This document shows positions 11,081-22,559 of a stretch of DNA of 64,000 nucleotides, one piece after another; position 1 is the stretch's first letter; each line of letters starts with the position of its first letter. The translations under genes were made by a program, and so were the position numbers. The notes under the pieces were generated by a model. It did no database searches. It was not told where the DNA came from and was given only the letters and a program-made list of their open reading frames with translations. Source of the stretch: Rhizophagus irregularis. Its lineage: Eukaryota; Glomeromycota; Glomeromycetes; Glomerales; Glomeraceae. Where the stretch lies: positions 4,464,001-4,528,000 of the forward strand of contig NC_089439.1 of the NCBI RefSeq assembly GCF_026210795.1, read 5' to 3'.

Positions 11081-12484
11081 ATGTTAAACACAGACTGTCT
11101 TTTATTTATTTTCAAAGAATTGAAAGATAAAAAATCATTACATTCATGTCTTTTAGTTAATAAGGAATGGTGTAAAGTAGTAGTTCCTATCTTATGGAAA
11201 ACATATTCATGGTATAATATAGAAAAATCAATTTTTTTCATGAAAACGGTAAATACAATACTTTCTTGTTTACCAACTTCATCAAAACAACTTTTATTCG
11301 ATAATAATATTAAATTACCCACAACAATTCTTTCAAAACCTCCATTATTTAATTATATTAGTTTTTGTGAGTTTCCAAATTTTGAAGTTGTGAATAAAAT
11401 TACAGGTGTTGCGTTACGTTACCCCAATGATGATAGAATAAATTGTTTTGAACGAGAAATTTACAAATTATTTGTTAGTCAAATTATGAATGTTAAAGTA
11501 TTAATATGGCAAACTTCACAACCTTTAACATCATTTCCAGGAGCATCAACATGTTTTTCTCAATTGAATAGTTTAACTATTAATCTTAATTATGTCAATT
11601 CCAAATCTCTTTATGAGATGGCACAAATTTGTAAAGATTTAGAGTTTTTAGAAGTTCGTTATTGTTCTTATGATCTTCCCGGATTAATCTCTTTAATTGA
11701 TGCTCAAAAGAACTTAAAAAAAGTACAACTTTATACTAGGAAAGGAAACTGCGAAGAATTAAGCAAAGTTTTAGCAAGAAAGGGCAATACGATAAATATT
11801 CTTTACTTGAATTTAATTAGCACAATTCCACCTTCATTCCTAGTATCACTCATTAATCTAACACAATTATCGATTTATAATGATGAAAATCATAAATTTA
11901 TTAATCCAAAAGTAAATGTATTCCAACAACATCTTGCAATTTCAGAATTTCCGAAACTTCAATCTCTTAGTGTTATGGGGTTATCATGTTTTAAAGAGCT
12001 AGCAATGTTAATTGATAAAACGAAGGGAGATATTACACGTATTCATATTGATACTACCAATAGAATTGCTCAAAATACAGGAATGTTAATTAAAGCAATT
12101 GCTAAAAATTGTCCTAAAATTGAAAAGTTAAACACATATCTTGAACCTAAAGATTTTATTCACGTAAAATCATTATTAACAAAATGTAGACAATTAGAAG
12201 AGATAACATTTGATAGTTTGAACATCTTTGTTAATGATATAGGGGATGAATTATTTGATATATTTACCAAATGTTCGCCAATGACTTTAATTGATATATC
12301 CATTAGTAGTTCTTGGAAATGTTCGATTGAAGCATTTGATCTTTTTTTTGATAGTTGTAAAGAACGAACCTTGCTTAATTTTAATATCATTTATAATTCT
12401 AAAGATTATATTACAGAAAAACATAGAGATATCGTTAGAAGATACATTAATGAAGGAGTGATAAGATATTCAAACTGTAACTAA
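11081..12484 (+). CDS. F-box protein with LRR-like C-terminal region
   Basis: A single-exon frame of 467 residues. Residues about 4-45 form an F-box: leucines spaced as in LLFIFKEL, then SLHSCLLVNKEWCKVVVPILWK. The remainder is a long, leucine-rich but irregular solenoid-like region (repeated LxxLxL segments such as FSQLNSLTINLNY and FPKLQSLSVMG), as in the large F-box family expanded in Rhizophagus. The family normally links substrates to an SCF (Skp1-Cullin-F-box) ubiquitin ligase through Skp1. The substrate cannot be read from sequence. The first ATG is used because the F-box begins almost at once; these proteins typically start this close. Length fits the family (about 450-550). Confidence 0.9.
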   Translation: MLNTDCLLFIFKELKDKKSLHSCLLVNKEWCKVVVPILWKTYSWYNIEKSIFFMKTVNTILSCLPTSSKQLLFDNNIKLPTTILSKPPLFNYISFCEFPNFEVVNKITGVALRYPNDDRINCFEREIYKLFVSQIMNVKVLIWQTSQPLTSFPGASTCFSQLNSLTINLNYVNSKSLYEMAQICKDLEFLEVRYCSYDLPGLISLIDAQKNLKKVQLYTRKGNCEELSKVLARKGNTINILYLNLISTIPPSFLVSLINLTQLSIYNDENHKFINPKVNVFQQHLAISEFPKLQSLSVMGLSCFKELAMLIDKTKGDITRIHIDTTNRIAQNTGMLIKAIAKNCPKIEKLNTYLEPKDFIHVKSLLTKCRQLEEITFDSLNIFVNDIGDELFDIFTKCSPMTLIDISISSSWKCSIEAFDLFFDSCKERTLLNFNIIYNSKDYITEKHRDIVRRYINEGVIRYSNCN

Positions 12485-13088
12485 TATGGATTGATTGATG
12501 TTGAATAGAGATTATATAAACATTAACGTTAATAGTCAATATGTATTTGTTATTTTTTATACGTTTTTTTTTATATATACGTGTTTTACTCAAATATTAT
12601 ATAAATATTTTGAAATTTTATTTTTGCCTTTTTATTTACATATTCTCTAATTATTTTTACTTTTTATATTAATAAATTTTGTGATTTAGTGAAATTATGT
12701 ATCAACCATACTACTTATTTTCTGTTTACAGATAATAAATATTATTAATTATGAATTTAAATAAAAAAATATTTTTAATGAAAATTAATTGGTAATTACC
12801 TGTTTCCTACCAAAATTCGCCTGAGAGATTTGTGTAAAAATATACGTCATAGTTATTTTGGATCTGGAGATTAAGGAAATGTGTAAGTTTATATATTAGG
12901 GTTAAGAATATATTTGACCCTGGATTATTCATGATTTTTGATATATTATATAAGTCTATCATCAATATAAAATAAAAAGTCTATCACTATTAATTATGTT
13001 GAAAATAGTTTTATAATTTTTATTACACTTAAAATCTTTATTCCATGAAAAATCAAAGAAGTCTTTTTTGTTCTCTAAAAATTAAGGG
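12485..13088. other. Intergenic, no gene seen
   Basis: AT-rich DNA between the F-box gene and the converging membrane-protein pseudogene. It presumably carries both 3' ends. Confidence 0.45.
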
Positions 13089-14668
13089 TTAAATAAAGAC
13101 ACCCTGTAAGTCTGCCTTATTGGATTACTTCATGTTGTTAAATGTTATTTATTCCATTTTCATACTGTTTTACCAATTACCCTCTCAGGGGAATTTCTTT
13201 GATCTGATCTCTTCTGGCGAATGAAATATATTATTATTGTCAAGAATCGGCTGTAAATCCTTACTTTTACTTAATAAAGAATAGATAATATTAACTGTTT
13301 ATTTGTATACAATTATGTAAATTGTTTCATCATTATTGCTTATTGCTGCAGTTGTTGAATTATGCTTGTATACTTTAGGTAATTAACTTACTTATAAAAA
13401 TAATAAACTACAACTATAATGATCCTAATAGCAAGTGGTAGATCAACTGCAGTTTTTATAGTATTTGTGAGAAGTATTGCCACAATATTAGCATTATCTA
13501 TACATCTATATGACATGTTATTATCTAATTGAGAACCATGGCCCGATTGGGCTCCAAAAATTAATGTGATATAATAAATTTGACAATTATACTACTCATT
13601 TTTAAAAATACTTTTTAAAATATACATTATGATGTAATGAAAATCTCTGTGATGTTTTCTCTTTGGAAATTGAGTAATATACCTTTTAAAAAAGTCTACC
13701 TTTTTTTTTAATGATCAATACTATGGCAATTTCTTTCATAATATGGACAACAAACTTTGCTTTCATAATATGAACAACAGACTTTGCTTAAATAATATGT
13801 ATAATACATAATTAATATATAAGTATATTATTCCATTTGATGAACAATTTAATACTTGTTTCAACATTTATTGTCTTTAGATTTATATGCAATTATCAAA
13901 ATTACTTGTCTATTCATATAAAAATATTATATATATTAATATTAACTAAATTTTATTTGAAATTGATCAATTATTACTATATATTAACTTAATATATATA
14001 GAAATTATAGAATAGAGAGAACTCCCATTCAATGAATATTTGACTGTATCAATGTTATAAGTAGAGATATTCATAATAAAATTAAATTATTTTCTTTAAA
14101 TACTTTAATTTATTGTTTAATCATAGCATGTGACCTTGATTTCATGAAACCTTAAGGGTATCCATTTAAATATTACTTTGAGTTTGTAAGATCAAGAGGT
14201 TTGAATAAATTAATATTCTTATAATATAATCTCTCTGACACTTTGTATGGTCTATTATTATATATTTTCTTAGATATGATGAAATGATTGTCCAAAATAA
14301 ACATGACATGGTGGACTTTCAAGAATCATGGGTATGCTTCATGATAAATTGGAAATTATATACTATAAATTAATATTATTTTTAATAGGGCTAATTTTAC
14401 TTGAAATTAAAGATATTTGACATAAAATAAGAAATGTGTTACGAATTTCTGATGATGCCCAAAAACCATAAAAGTCATTATATTTATTAGTCAAATTAGC
14501 ATAAATTTCAAGACCATTAATTACAAGATGGTAAAGATAGTAGTTTTCAATAGTATATAAATTATATTATTCAATTTTAATTGTTTGTTGATAAATTGTT
14601 TAGATTATTATTTATTTTAGAGTTTCGTAAGTTTCTGTTGTAAATCTGTTGATTGTATTATCGATCAT
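13089..14668 (-). pseudogene. Decayed multi-exon integral membrane protein gene
   Basis: Coding-like exons on the minus strand are flanked by proper splice sites: 14668-14401 (start MIDNTINRFTTETYETL), 14362-14177, 13591-13392, 13250-13181 and 13103-13089. Joints D/E/F keep phase and end ...RNSPERGVFI. Translations contain long hydrophobic runs (for example LAIRIIIVVVYYFY followed by FLTIIIYFI and a basic tail), so a multi-pass membrane protein is likely. The first exon has three in-frame TAA codons and the second a TGA; three of these sit where CAA would keep the frame open and one where CGA would. One exon between 14177 and 13591 is not resolved. I do not recognise the family; a receptor or channel-like protein is possible. 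Confidence 0.55.
13732..13786. repeat. Two tandem copies of a 27-bp unit
   Basis: CTTTCATAATATGGACAACA and CTTTCATAATATGAACAACA lie side by side with a 27-bp period. It falls in the unresolved part of the membrane-protein pseudogene. Confidence 0.7.
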
Positions 14669-15906
14669 ATTTCTTATATCTATTTTATTATAAGTGTTAT
14701 AAAACTATATATAATAATACTTGGAAATAATTATATTTTATATAAAATATTCTTTTATGGTAGCTGAGATAAAACAAAAGGAAAGGAAAAGAAAAAAAGA
14801 GAAATAATTTGTATCAACGAAATTTTAAGGGTTATTTATATTTAAATTAAAAAAAAGTATTATTTTTCCAATTAAAAAGACATCATAACACAAAGCAAAA
14901 AATTATGTATAGCTATTAAATTCTTAACCATAAAAGTCATGAAATTACTACTAATTTTATGAAACTTTTGTTTTAAAATCGTTTTAATATTATAATAAGA
15001 AAATAATGGTGTCAAATGAAAATATTTCATTAATGCCCTAAAATGTCATGGCCACAAAAATTATTTGTAATAATTTTACAAAAAAGTGAAATAATTTAAA
15101 AAAAATAAAATATTTCTACAATAATAGATATAAATAATATTTTAATCCAAATAATTATATAGAATTACTTTTTAAGTAATTTTATTCGCAATTGTGTTCT
15201 ACTTTAATAGCTGGTATTTTGAGAAAAAGATGGAAAATAATGATTTCTATTTCCATAAAAGATTCTAATCTGACGTTATATCATGTGATTGAGTAGTATT
15301 AGGCGCAGCTAGTCGTCTTTCTATCATGTATTAATACTGTATGTACTTGAATTACTGAACTAATTTCTCGTAAAATATTATAAAAATAGATTATGTCAAT
15401 TTAGATGAAATAGTGATTTTTATACCTTTATTAAAATTACAAGTAAAATTTCGTTAACGTGATTCTCCATTTAAATTTATATTTCAAACATCTATTTCTT
15501 TGTTTCATGAGCATTAGCTGTTTAAATTAATACCCAACGAACAATTTGTAAAATACACTATGAACAATTAAGTTTCGTTATGTCATATGTAATAAGTATC
15601 AAATAATATTTTGAAACAACAAATATTTCGTAATCATCTAAGTAAATTAAGTAAATGAAACATTTAAGAAAGTGTCATGTGATTTATTCAGCATTATTTG
15701 ATCATTCGGAAAATCAACTCAAACTTTTTTCATTTTATTTTGAACATACAAAACTCCTAATTTCAGTTATTAGGTCGTCTGTAAATGGTAATAAATAATT
15801 ACAACAGAAACGGGATAATTCGAGTATAAAAAAAATTGATAATTAAAGGTTACAGTCTTTAATTTGTATGTTAATAAATAAAATAAATTTAACGGTAAAA
15901 TAAGCA
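14669..15906. other. Intergenic, no gene seen
   Basis: Very AT-rich sequence with dense stops in every frame; no repeat border or RNA gene recognised. Confidence 0.4.
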
Positions 15907-16616
15907 TTATAAAGGTTGCATCTTATAGGGTTTATTAAATTTAGGTTCATGTGATGTAGGTTCCATTGTGGGTAACAAAGGGGAATAATTTTGATATTGT
16001 TCATCATCGAAAAGAGGTTTGGAAAGGTGCATATTACGGTATGATAGTATATATCTCTGGTTTGCGTACCAATAATTTTTAATTTGATTTTGAGAATAAT
16101 GCTTATCAAATTGTCTTTCCAAATCACAAATCACATGCTTCCAATTAATGACTTTTGACATTCGATGTTTTTGTGCTAGTTCAATAATATAATTTTTTTC
16201 ACGATCTCCTAAGGGTCCGTGATATATACTAATCAAAAACGTGTTAAAATTAGTAATTCTTACTTTACTTTGAAAATATAACAAGATAAAACATTTTCAG
16301 TATTTACATTTTGGATTAAGATATTCATTCCAACTAAATCGAACAAAAAGGGTTAGAAATTTTTTTTTTCAATAAAAATGCATATAAGTTCAAACTAAGC
16401 CTACCGTTGACGAATTTGCTTTCTTGTGTATTTTGGCATTAAGCTGCTAGTCAATGTGAAAGGGTTTCGATGATGACCAAACTCTTTCATATATTGTATG
16501 ATAAGGTTATCATCCTACGATATAAAAAACAAAATATTTTATGTTATTATAAATTATTGTTTATTAAATATAATTGTTAAACGTACCTCTTTGCTAAATA
16601 TACTAACTGATGCCAT
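15907..16616 (-). CDS. Myb-like (two-repeat) DNA-binding protein, member 1
   Basis: Exons 16616-16587, 16514-16405, 16333-16308, then a last exon ending at 15907. Repeat 1 reads IIQYMKEFGHHRNPFTLTSS...RKQIRQRWNEYLNPK, matching the R2 Myb pattern that ends in RW.NYLNP. Repeat 2 ends WKHVICDLERQFDKHYSQNQIKNYWYANQR (residues split here for reading), matching the IKNYWN ending of R3. Exon phases (0, 2, 1) are the same as in the six relatives downstream. The last acceptor is uncertain. The site used by the paralogues (next base 16228) would put this gene out of frame because of two extra bases, whereas an AG at 16263-16264 restores the frame and adds about 13 residues. So the gene is either slightly altered or newly broken. 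It probably binds DNA in the nucleus. Confidence 0.7.
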
Positions 16617-16772
16617 AATATTCAGTTAGAACTTTTTTTAAAAATAATATGGTTAACAATAATTATTCTACCTTATGAAATAAAGATGTGTCAGAGCTTT
16701 GAATTATTATTAAAAAAAAAAAATTATAATATTTACTTTAAAAGGTATCGGGTTATTTAACAAATTACTAAA

Positions 16773-17250
16773 TTATATATAATCTTTAGGCTCCACAGTT
16801 TCATCCCCTGTCCAATCTTTATAAGTACTACGTTTTGTGCATTGTGGTGCAACAGATTTATTATTTTTAAGGTTACAAAATGGTACAGTTGAATTGTTCG
16901 TGTCACAAATAGTAGTGAAACATAAATACTCAATGTATGTATACCTTTTTACGCTTTATTATAGGATTTGAGCATTTTGAAATTAATAATAGTAAGATCT
17001 AATGATAGTGGTTCGGATGCAACCAAGAAAATCTGGATAATTTTATTACGTTAATGTTAAAAAAATTAAAAAATGTTGATAAAAAAAAAGATAAATATCA
17101 TAATGAGAAATTTTGATAAACAACTTTTTGTATTTGTTAAAATTTATACTTTATGTATACTTCAGATATACTTACTTTAGCTCGATTTTTAAATAATAAT
17201 TCGCACTGATTGGTGGTAATTCTGGCCAGAATTTTGCAAGATTGTAGCAT
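16773..17250 (-). CDS. Possible small two-exon gene, 76 residues, unknown
   Basis: Exon 1 (17250-17176) encodes MLQSCKILARITTNQCELLF and five more residues, up to a perfect GTAAGT donor. Exon 2 (16928-16773, phase 0) encodes YLCFTTICDTNNSTVPFC... VAPQCTKRSTYKDWTGDE and ends in a TAA. The composition is clearly protein-like, with several cysteines. The acceptor (TTGAG) is weak, and another frame over exon 2 is also open, so the junction may be wrong. A basic, acid-free start of exon 1 could be a mitochondrial presequence. No family is recognised. Confidence 0.4.
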
Positions 17251-18330
17251 TATAAATTTGGACAGATTTATTGCCGATCAGTAATTTTTAATTATATCTG
17301 AAACCTATAATCTCGGTAATTTGTTTTTAATTTATCTGATATAACAGTTTTGTAATTTAGAAGAGTGTTTAGTTTCGTGATTAGGTTATACTAATTTACT
17401 TACAAACCAAAAAAATAAGAATACATTTACTACGTGTAATAAATTACAGCAGTGTCAGACAGAGTGGAGTAAGCGGACTTAAAAATTTATTGATGTGTTT
17501 AATAATTTAGGTTAAACTAATAATGTAGAACAACTGTCCAATTAATATTCCAATAAACAAGTGTAAGACTTTAATGAATTTAAATTTAAACAAATAAGTG
17601 TGATATACTTGTGTTATTATCAGTTGTTATTTTCTAAAATTATTTATAATTTATGATTGCTTCTAGATATATTTCTTAGTAAAATTAAACATGTAAAAGA
17701 AAAAAATATTATTTTTGTTTAATTATATATTTAGGCAAAATTTAAAGTTAAATTTTATTTAATTGTTCAAATAATTATCATCATATGAGATGAGAAGATC
17801 CAAATCATAAACTTGTGATTTTGTGGCTATGTATATGGTGTATATGTTGTATATGGTGTATATGGAGGCTATAGTGGCTATGGTGGCCACCAATATAGTA
17901 ATTTTTGGCTTTGATGTTTTATGATGTTTGGCATTTTAATTGGAACAATTAAATATTTTATGGATGAGGCTTTTATGGCTTTTTATTTTCTAAAAATTAT
18001 ATAAATAAATTTCAAATCAATTATTATTCACCCTCTTTCCTTTTCTCTCATTTATTTCTTTCCCTTTTTTTAATATATTATCAATAATTAAGTTTTCATG
18101 ATTCTATAATAATAATATTAGAATAAATCCACTTTATGAATATTTCATTTTTTAATGAAAATTTCCAAAATATGCCTTCTAAAGAAATTCTTTATATGTA
18201 AATTTTCATAAGATTAATTTGCTCAAAAGTAATTAAAATTCGATATTTACCATCAACAATATAATTGATGTATTAAATGGTCTGAAATATTATTAGTTTA
18301 AATTGCAAGTCATGCATCCCCTAATGGGAA
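17251..18330. other. Intergenic with a short Gly-Tyr-rich frame
   Basis: A plus-strand frame at about 17824-17907 repeats GYVYGVYVVYGVYGGYSGYGG-type residues without a start codon, closed by TGA on both sides. It resembles a piece of a glycine/tyrosine-rich secreted or structural protein but may be a simple DNA repeat (GGTGTATAT). Otherwise AT-rich and empty. Confidence 0.35.
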
Positions 18331-18519
18331 ATGTTTAATCTGAATTCGGCAGCCTCACTGAACCTCCATTACTATTACGCGTATGGATTTCCAAGCTGCA
18401 GCTGCGCCTATTCATTTCCTGAATTCATTTCAAAATTCAAAACCAAACACGAGATGATAGATGCGGTCAACAATTTATTTCTCGAAATACTCAAATACCA
18501 AAAATTAATCATCATTTGA
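18331..18519 (+). CDS. Orphan ORF of 62 residues
   Basis: An ATG-led frame with unusually GC-rich codons for this region (MFNLNSAASLNLHYYYAYG at the start). No domain is recognised. It could be an exon of a lost gene or inserted DNA. Low support. Confidence 0.25.
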   Translation: MFNLNSAASLNLHYYYAYGFPSCSCAYSFPEFISKFKTKHEMIDAVNNLFLEILKYQKLIII

Positions 18520-18860
18520 TTTTATAGATGATTTCATACCCTATGAAAAATTTTTAAAACTAGAAAAGTGTATAGGGATATAATCTTTAAAGAAAAACAA
18601 AATACTTCATTCCATCACTAACCTTTCCTGAATTTACTGGTTAATAATTCAATGGACGCCAGTTATCATATCATTGCTTATATTATATCTTCTAATTATT
18701 GATTACTTGAAATATTTGCAAGAAAGTTTTATCAGAAAACTGCTTTTTTTTGGATACTGTAACTAGAAAATATTATGGTCCAAAATGTCATTAATTATTA
18801 TACTTTTGGCCTTTTAACTAATTATTTTATTGTTATTTAACCACTAAAGAAGGCAAACTT

Positions 18861-19400
18861 ATGTACTGTTCATCAGAATGTTCCATTCTTATCAGAGGCA
18901 ACAATCTTACTAATATCAGTTATGTACCAATAAGTAATAAACAGGCATGCTACATCCAAAAGAAAACAAAAAAAACAAAAAGCTCACTTCCAAGCACAAC
19001 AAAATCTAAAATAAATCAACTTGAAAGTGGGAATTATACATATAATCATAGATTGAATTAATTTCTTTATGATAATCAATTTTAAACTGTAAAGAACCAG
19101 ATCTTGAAAGCTAGTACTTTAAGGATAACTACTATTAGTAAATAATTATGAGTACAAGTGAACAATATCCTGGATATGATGTAGGATTCAATAGATTCAA
19201 TATTATAGTTAATCCAAAATGCACAAAGGTATTCAACTGGTTGCAAATATAGAACAAGTGACCCTTAAAGATCTTAAAGAAACTATATTTTCTTTATATG
19301 ATTTATAACTTAAAAATTATTGATAAAGCAACTGATAATGGAGCAGCTGATAATAGAGCAAACATGATTGCTCCTAATTATTGATTTTAGAATGTTCAAG
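18861..19400 (+). pseudogene. Degraded coding debris, unknown
   Basis: Several short open stretches with protein-like composition occur on the plus strand: 18861-19061 (CSSECSILIRGNNLTNISY...), 19148-19252 (MSTSEQYPGYDVGFNRFN...), then IEQVTLKDLKETIFSLYDL in another frame. Stops and frame changes separate them. They may be parts of one decayed gene or element that continues to about 20.5 kb. Confidence 0.35.
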
Positions 19401-19805
19401 GTTTACAAAAGTTCATAAAAAGAAATTCAAAATATAAAGTATTACTTAAATTTTTCTATTATTATTATTTCTAAGCTCTTTTATCATTATTAATAAGATT
19501 ACAAAGATTTCTGAAAAGGGTTATTTTTTTCAGAAAAAAAACTGCACATTAAATTTCATTGTACATGATTCTTCCAATTCAAGAAGTATTTCTTATGATC
19601 AATTAGCACATTTGCTTTCAAAATCATATCAATCACTGACAAAGACTTAATCCTTAGTGAATTGAAACCTTTGTTCTTAATGATACAAAATCTCAATGAG
19701 AGTAAAAAAAATTTAATATTGAAAGATTTTTTTACTTTACTTTCTCCCACATTGTGAATAATGTGTTGAAAATACTGTAACATCAATAGAATCATACTCA
19801 ACAAA

Positions 19806-20500
19806 TTAATACCAAGACAGTTAGTTGATTTTGTATTGTCAAGAAAGCATTATAGATATTTATTACATTGTTTACATATGGTATTTTATATAACTTATTA
19901 AAACACTCATTAAATAGAATTATCTGAACTATTCACCTTATAGTTCAATTAATACTGAAAAATATTACAATTCTTGAGAAAGACAAATTCATGGTAACAA
20001 TTTAATATAGACTTTCCAAAAGGTTCTAATAATTATTTATTATAGTCAGGTTGCTCTAGGAAAATCATTTTCTAGTGTTGGCATTTGGTATAAGGATAAT
20101 GTATTCAAAAGAAAATAAAATTAATTTCAAAAAACATATTACTTGGACAATGTGCAGAATGGATGTACAAGCATTGGAGAATATGTATGCCAAAAACATT
20201 AAAATCAAACAAGTGATCACCAACCAACCAATTATCAGAGGTGCACAATATGCAACAGAATTTATTCTATGGGACACAATTCATAACTATATCATAGGTT
20301 TTACATTAGTAATCCTTAGTTCTATTACTAGTCCATAGAATACAGAACACATATTCATTCCATGCTGCATTGTAATATATTAAAAATAATATAATAGACA
20401 AATAATGCCAAGATAGTTGATTTTGGATTGTCAAGGAAACTGTAAATATTTATTACATTGTTAAGATAATAAGATGTGGTATTTTTTTCAAAATAATCAT
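19806..20500 (+). pseudogene. Decayed segment with kinase-like DFG remnants and a retroelement-type domain
   Basis: At 20404-20440 the frame reads AKIVDFGLSRK, a kinase activation-segment start. A diverged copy of the same DNA lies at 19806-19880, so this stretch is duplicated with about a 600-bp spacing. Between them, 20075-20338 encodes HITWTMCRMDVQALENMY...KIKQVITNQPI, clearly homologous to a segment of the Ty3/Gypsy element on the opposite strand (about 24350-24640). No intact gene remains. Confidence 0.5.
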
Positions 20501-21940
20501 AATGCGTCCATGGAACTTAAGGACTCTTTTGGACCATAACTAGTTCAAACTGTAGAGCTATTCTTAGTAAAGATCTTATTTCAACAATGCTAGATCTACC
20601 TTTAGATAAAATTTTTTAAAACAAAAAAATGAAAGATACATATTATTTAACTTTTGTTAATAAACAGGATTATGATTAAGGGTTAAACTTAAGTAAAGCT
20701 GGTATTACAGGATTTCAAATATATGAATATCCTACCTTACTTATTGCATTAGTATAACTTATTTAATTATTCTTTTTCATTAGAAACATCACAGTGATCA
20801 TGCAATAATAAATAAGGTTAATTGGATTATGAATTCATGATATTTTTAATTTAAGAGTATATTTTGCAATTATATTCTATGGTATATATTATATTATGGC
20901 TAATATAAGATAAGCATTTTACACATCTTTTGATGCTATGCATGACTTAATATTAAAGGCAGTCATAATTTTTTAGTTCTGAAAGAAATTATATGAATTA
21001 ATGATAATAGGGCATATTATTCTTTATAATAAGTATGAAAGTAAAGCTCAAATGATCTTAAGGAGTTACTTTATAAGGATTAAGAAATTGGTTATTATCA
21101 AGAAATAGCTAAGAAAAGCAAATGCAAAGGTTATTGGTGGAATTGGTAGTAATAAAAGACATTAACAGAGAAAAAGTTCAATTAATAAATGACTTAACTA
21201 CTTACTAAAAGTATGAGCAATATTTGTAGTAACTGATATTGTAAATATATACTTTATATGTGTTTAGAGAGAATTAAAGATTATACTAAGGAAGTTTATA
21301 CAGAAGCAAAAAAGTTCTTTTCAAGAAATGTAACATTATTTTAAATGATAAAAATGATGGATTCCTTCAAAAATACTCTAGCTCAAGTTTATAAAGGATT
21401 ACCAACGAGCATTAAAAAAAAAGAATAAAGAGGCTTGAGAATAAAGTCGAAATAACATTATAAGTATTTAATTGGCTTATACTTGTTTTAAAGATATCAA
21501 GGTTAAAATATTAACAAAAGATTATCCAATTATTACTTTGATATAGCAAATTATGAAATTTAAAAAGATTTTAAAAATCATAATTGTTTATATTTCCAAG
21601 TAGAAAGTAAAAGATGCAGATTCTAATTATTTCAGAGTAGGAGCATATTTTAGTAAGATAATAAATTTATACATAGTTTATGAGTTAGAGGTGTTAAATA
21701 ATTTATTAAATATTTAGACAAGTTTATGAATATTACACAAAATTTAAAATTTACTTAAGTATTGATATTAAATAGTATATGTGAATTTGCTAATATATTT
21801 AGTTCAAAGGAAAGAACTTTGAAAGAACTTTGAAGTAGAAAAAATTTTTAATTTGAATTAGAGTGATTATATTTACTATTTTTAAAGGCTCACACACACA
21901 GTATTCTCTGATTTATCTCATATGCATTCATTTGTGAATC
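20501..21940. other. Degraded DNA, no intact gene
   Basis: Short protein-like islands occur (for example near 21050-21130) but none is longer than about 30 codons or has a recognisable motif. Likely old coding or element debris. Confidence 0.35.
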
Positions 21941-22360
21941 TTGTACCACTCCAATCTCTTAGGTCCTGATCCTGATATGGTTGTACAAGGATTCTTGGAG
22001 TTTATTTCAGCACCAATGATTCATGCAAAACTACAATCAAAAAGTCTTCAAGAGAAATTTAAGAGCTTGCTGGAAATGGGGACTCATAAAAATCTCGATA
22101 CTGAGTTCCATAATAAAATCTGGGCTGAAGAGCAACGAAAATTATGGGAAGCCCAAAAATTAATCATTGATCAGTGACGAACAATAGAAGGTCTTGAAGA
22201 GGGAGTATGTCAATTAATTGCACATAATATGAGGTTGGAAAGTAGTAAAGGTCGTGCAGAAGCAGCATTTGAAGAAGTGAAACAAGTGCTTTTTGAGGAA
22301 TGTAATATAATTTTGTCAAACGTTTCTACTTTTGATCCTAGTGTTGAAGAAGTTGATTAA
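21941..22360 (+). pseudogene. Coiled-coil-like ORF with one in-frame TGA
   Basis: The frame opens at 21941 (MYHSNLLGPDPDMVVQGFLE), runs 78 codons to a TGA at 22175-22177, and continues in the same frame for 60 more codons to a TAA at 22358-22360. Both halves are rich in Glu, Lys, Gln and Leu (KLWEAQKLIIDQ before; RAEAAFEEVKQVLFEE after), suggesting one helical, possibly coiled-coil protein split by a single nonsense codon. The TGA precedes a CGA, so a CGA-to-TGA change is the simplest cause. No family is recognised. It lies convergent to the Ty3/Gypsy integrase end. Confidence 0.55.
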
Positions 22361-22559
22361 ATAAAAATTTTCTTCTTTTTGATTTTTTTCTAAAATTTTC
22401 TAATATATTTTTGTAACAAATTTTTCATTAAGTTTTTCGCAATAAAATTTCTAAAATTTTTCATCTTTTTAATAAATTTTTTTGGGGTATTGACTATTGA
22501 GTCACAAATTCATTTTGATCGTCTGTAACACTTGTAAATCATACTAAGTAAAATTAACT

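Noticed and set aside
10963-11322. Minus-strand ORF of 119 residues
   Set aside because: Antisense to the F-box coding region and crosses a poly-T tract; translation holds a lysine run and no domain.
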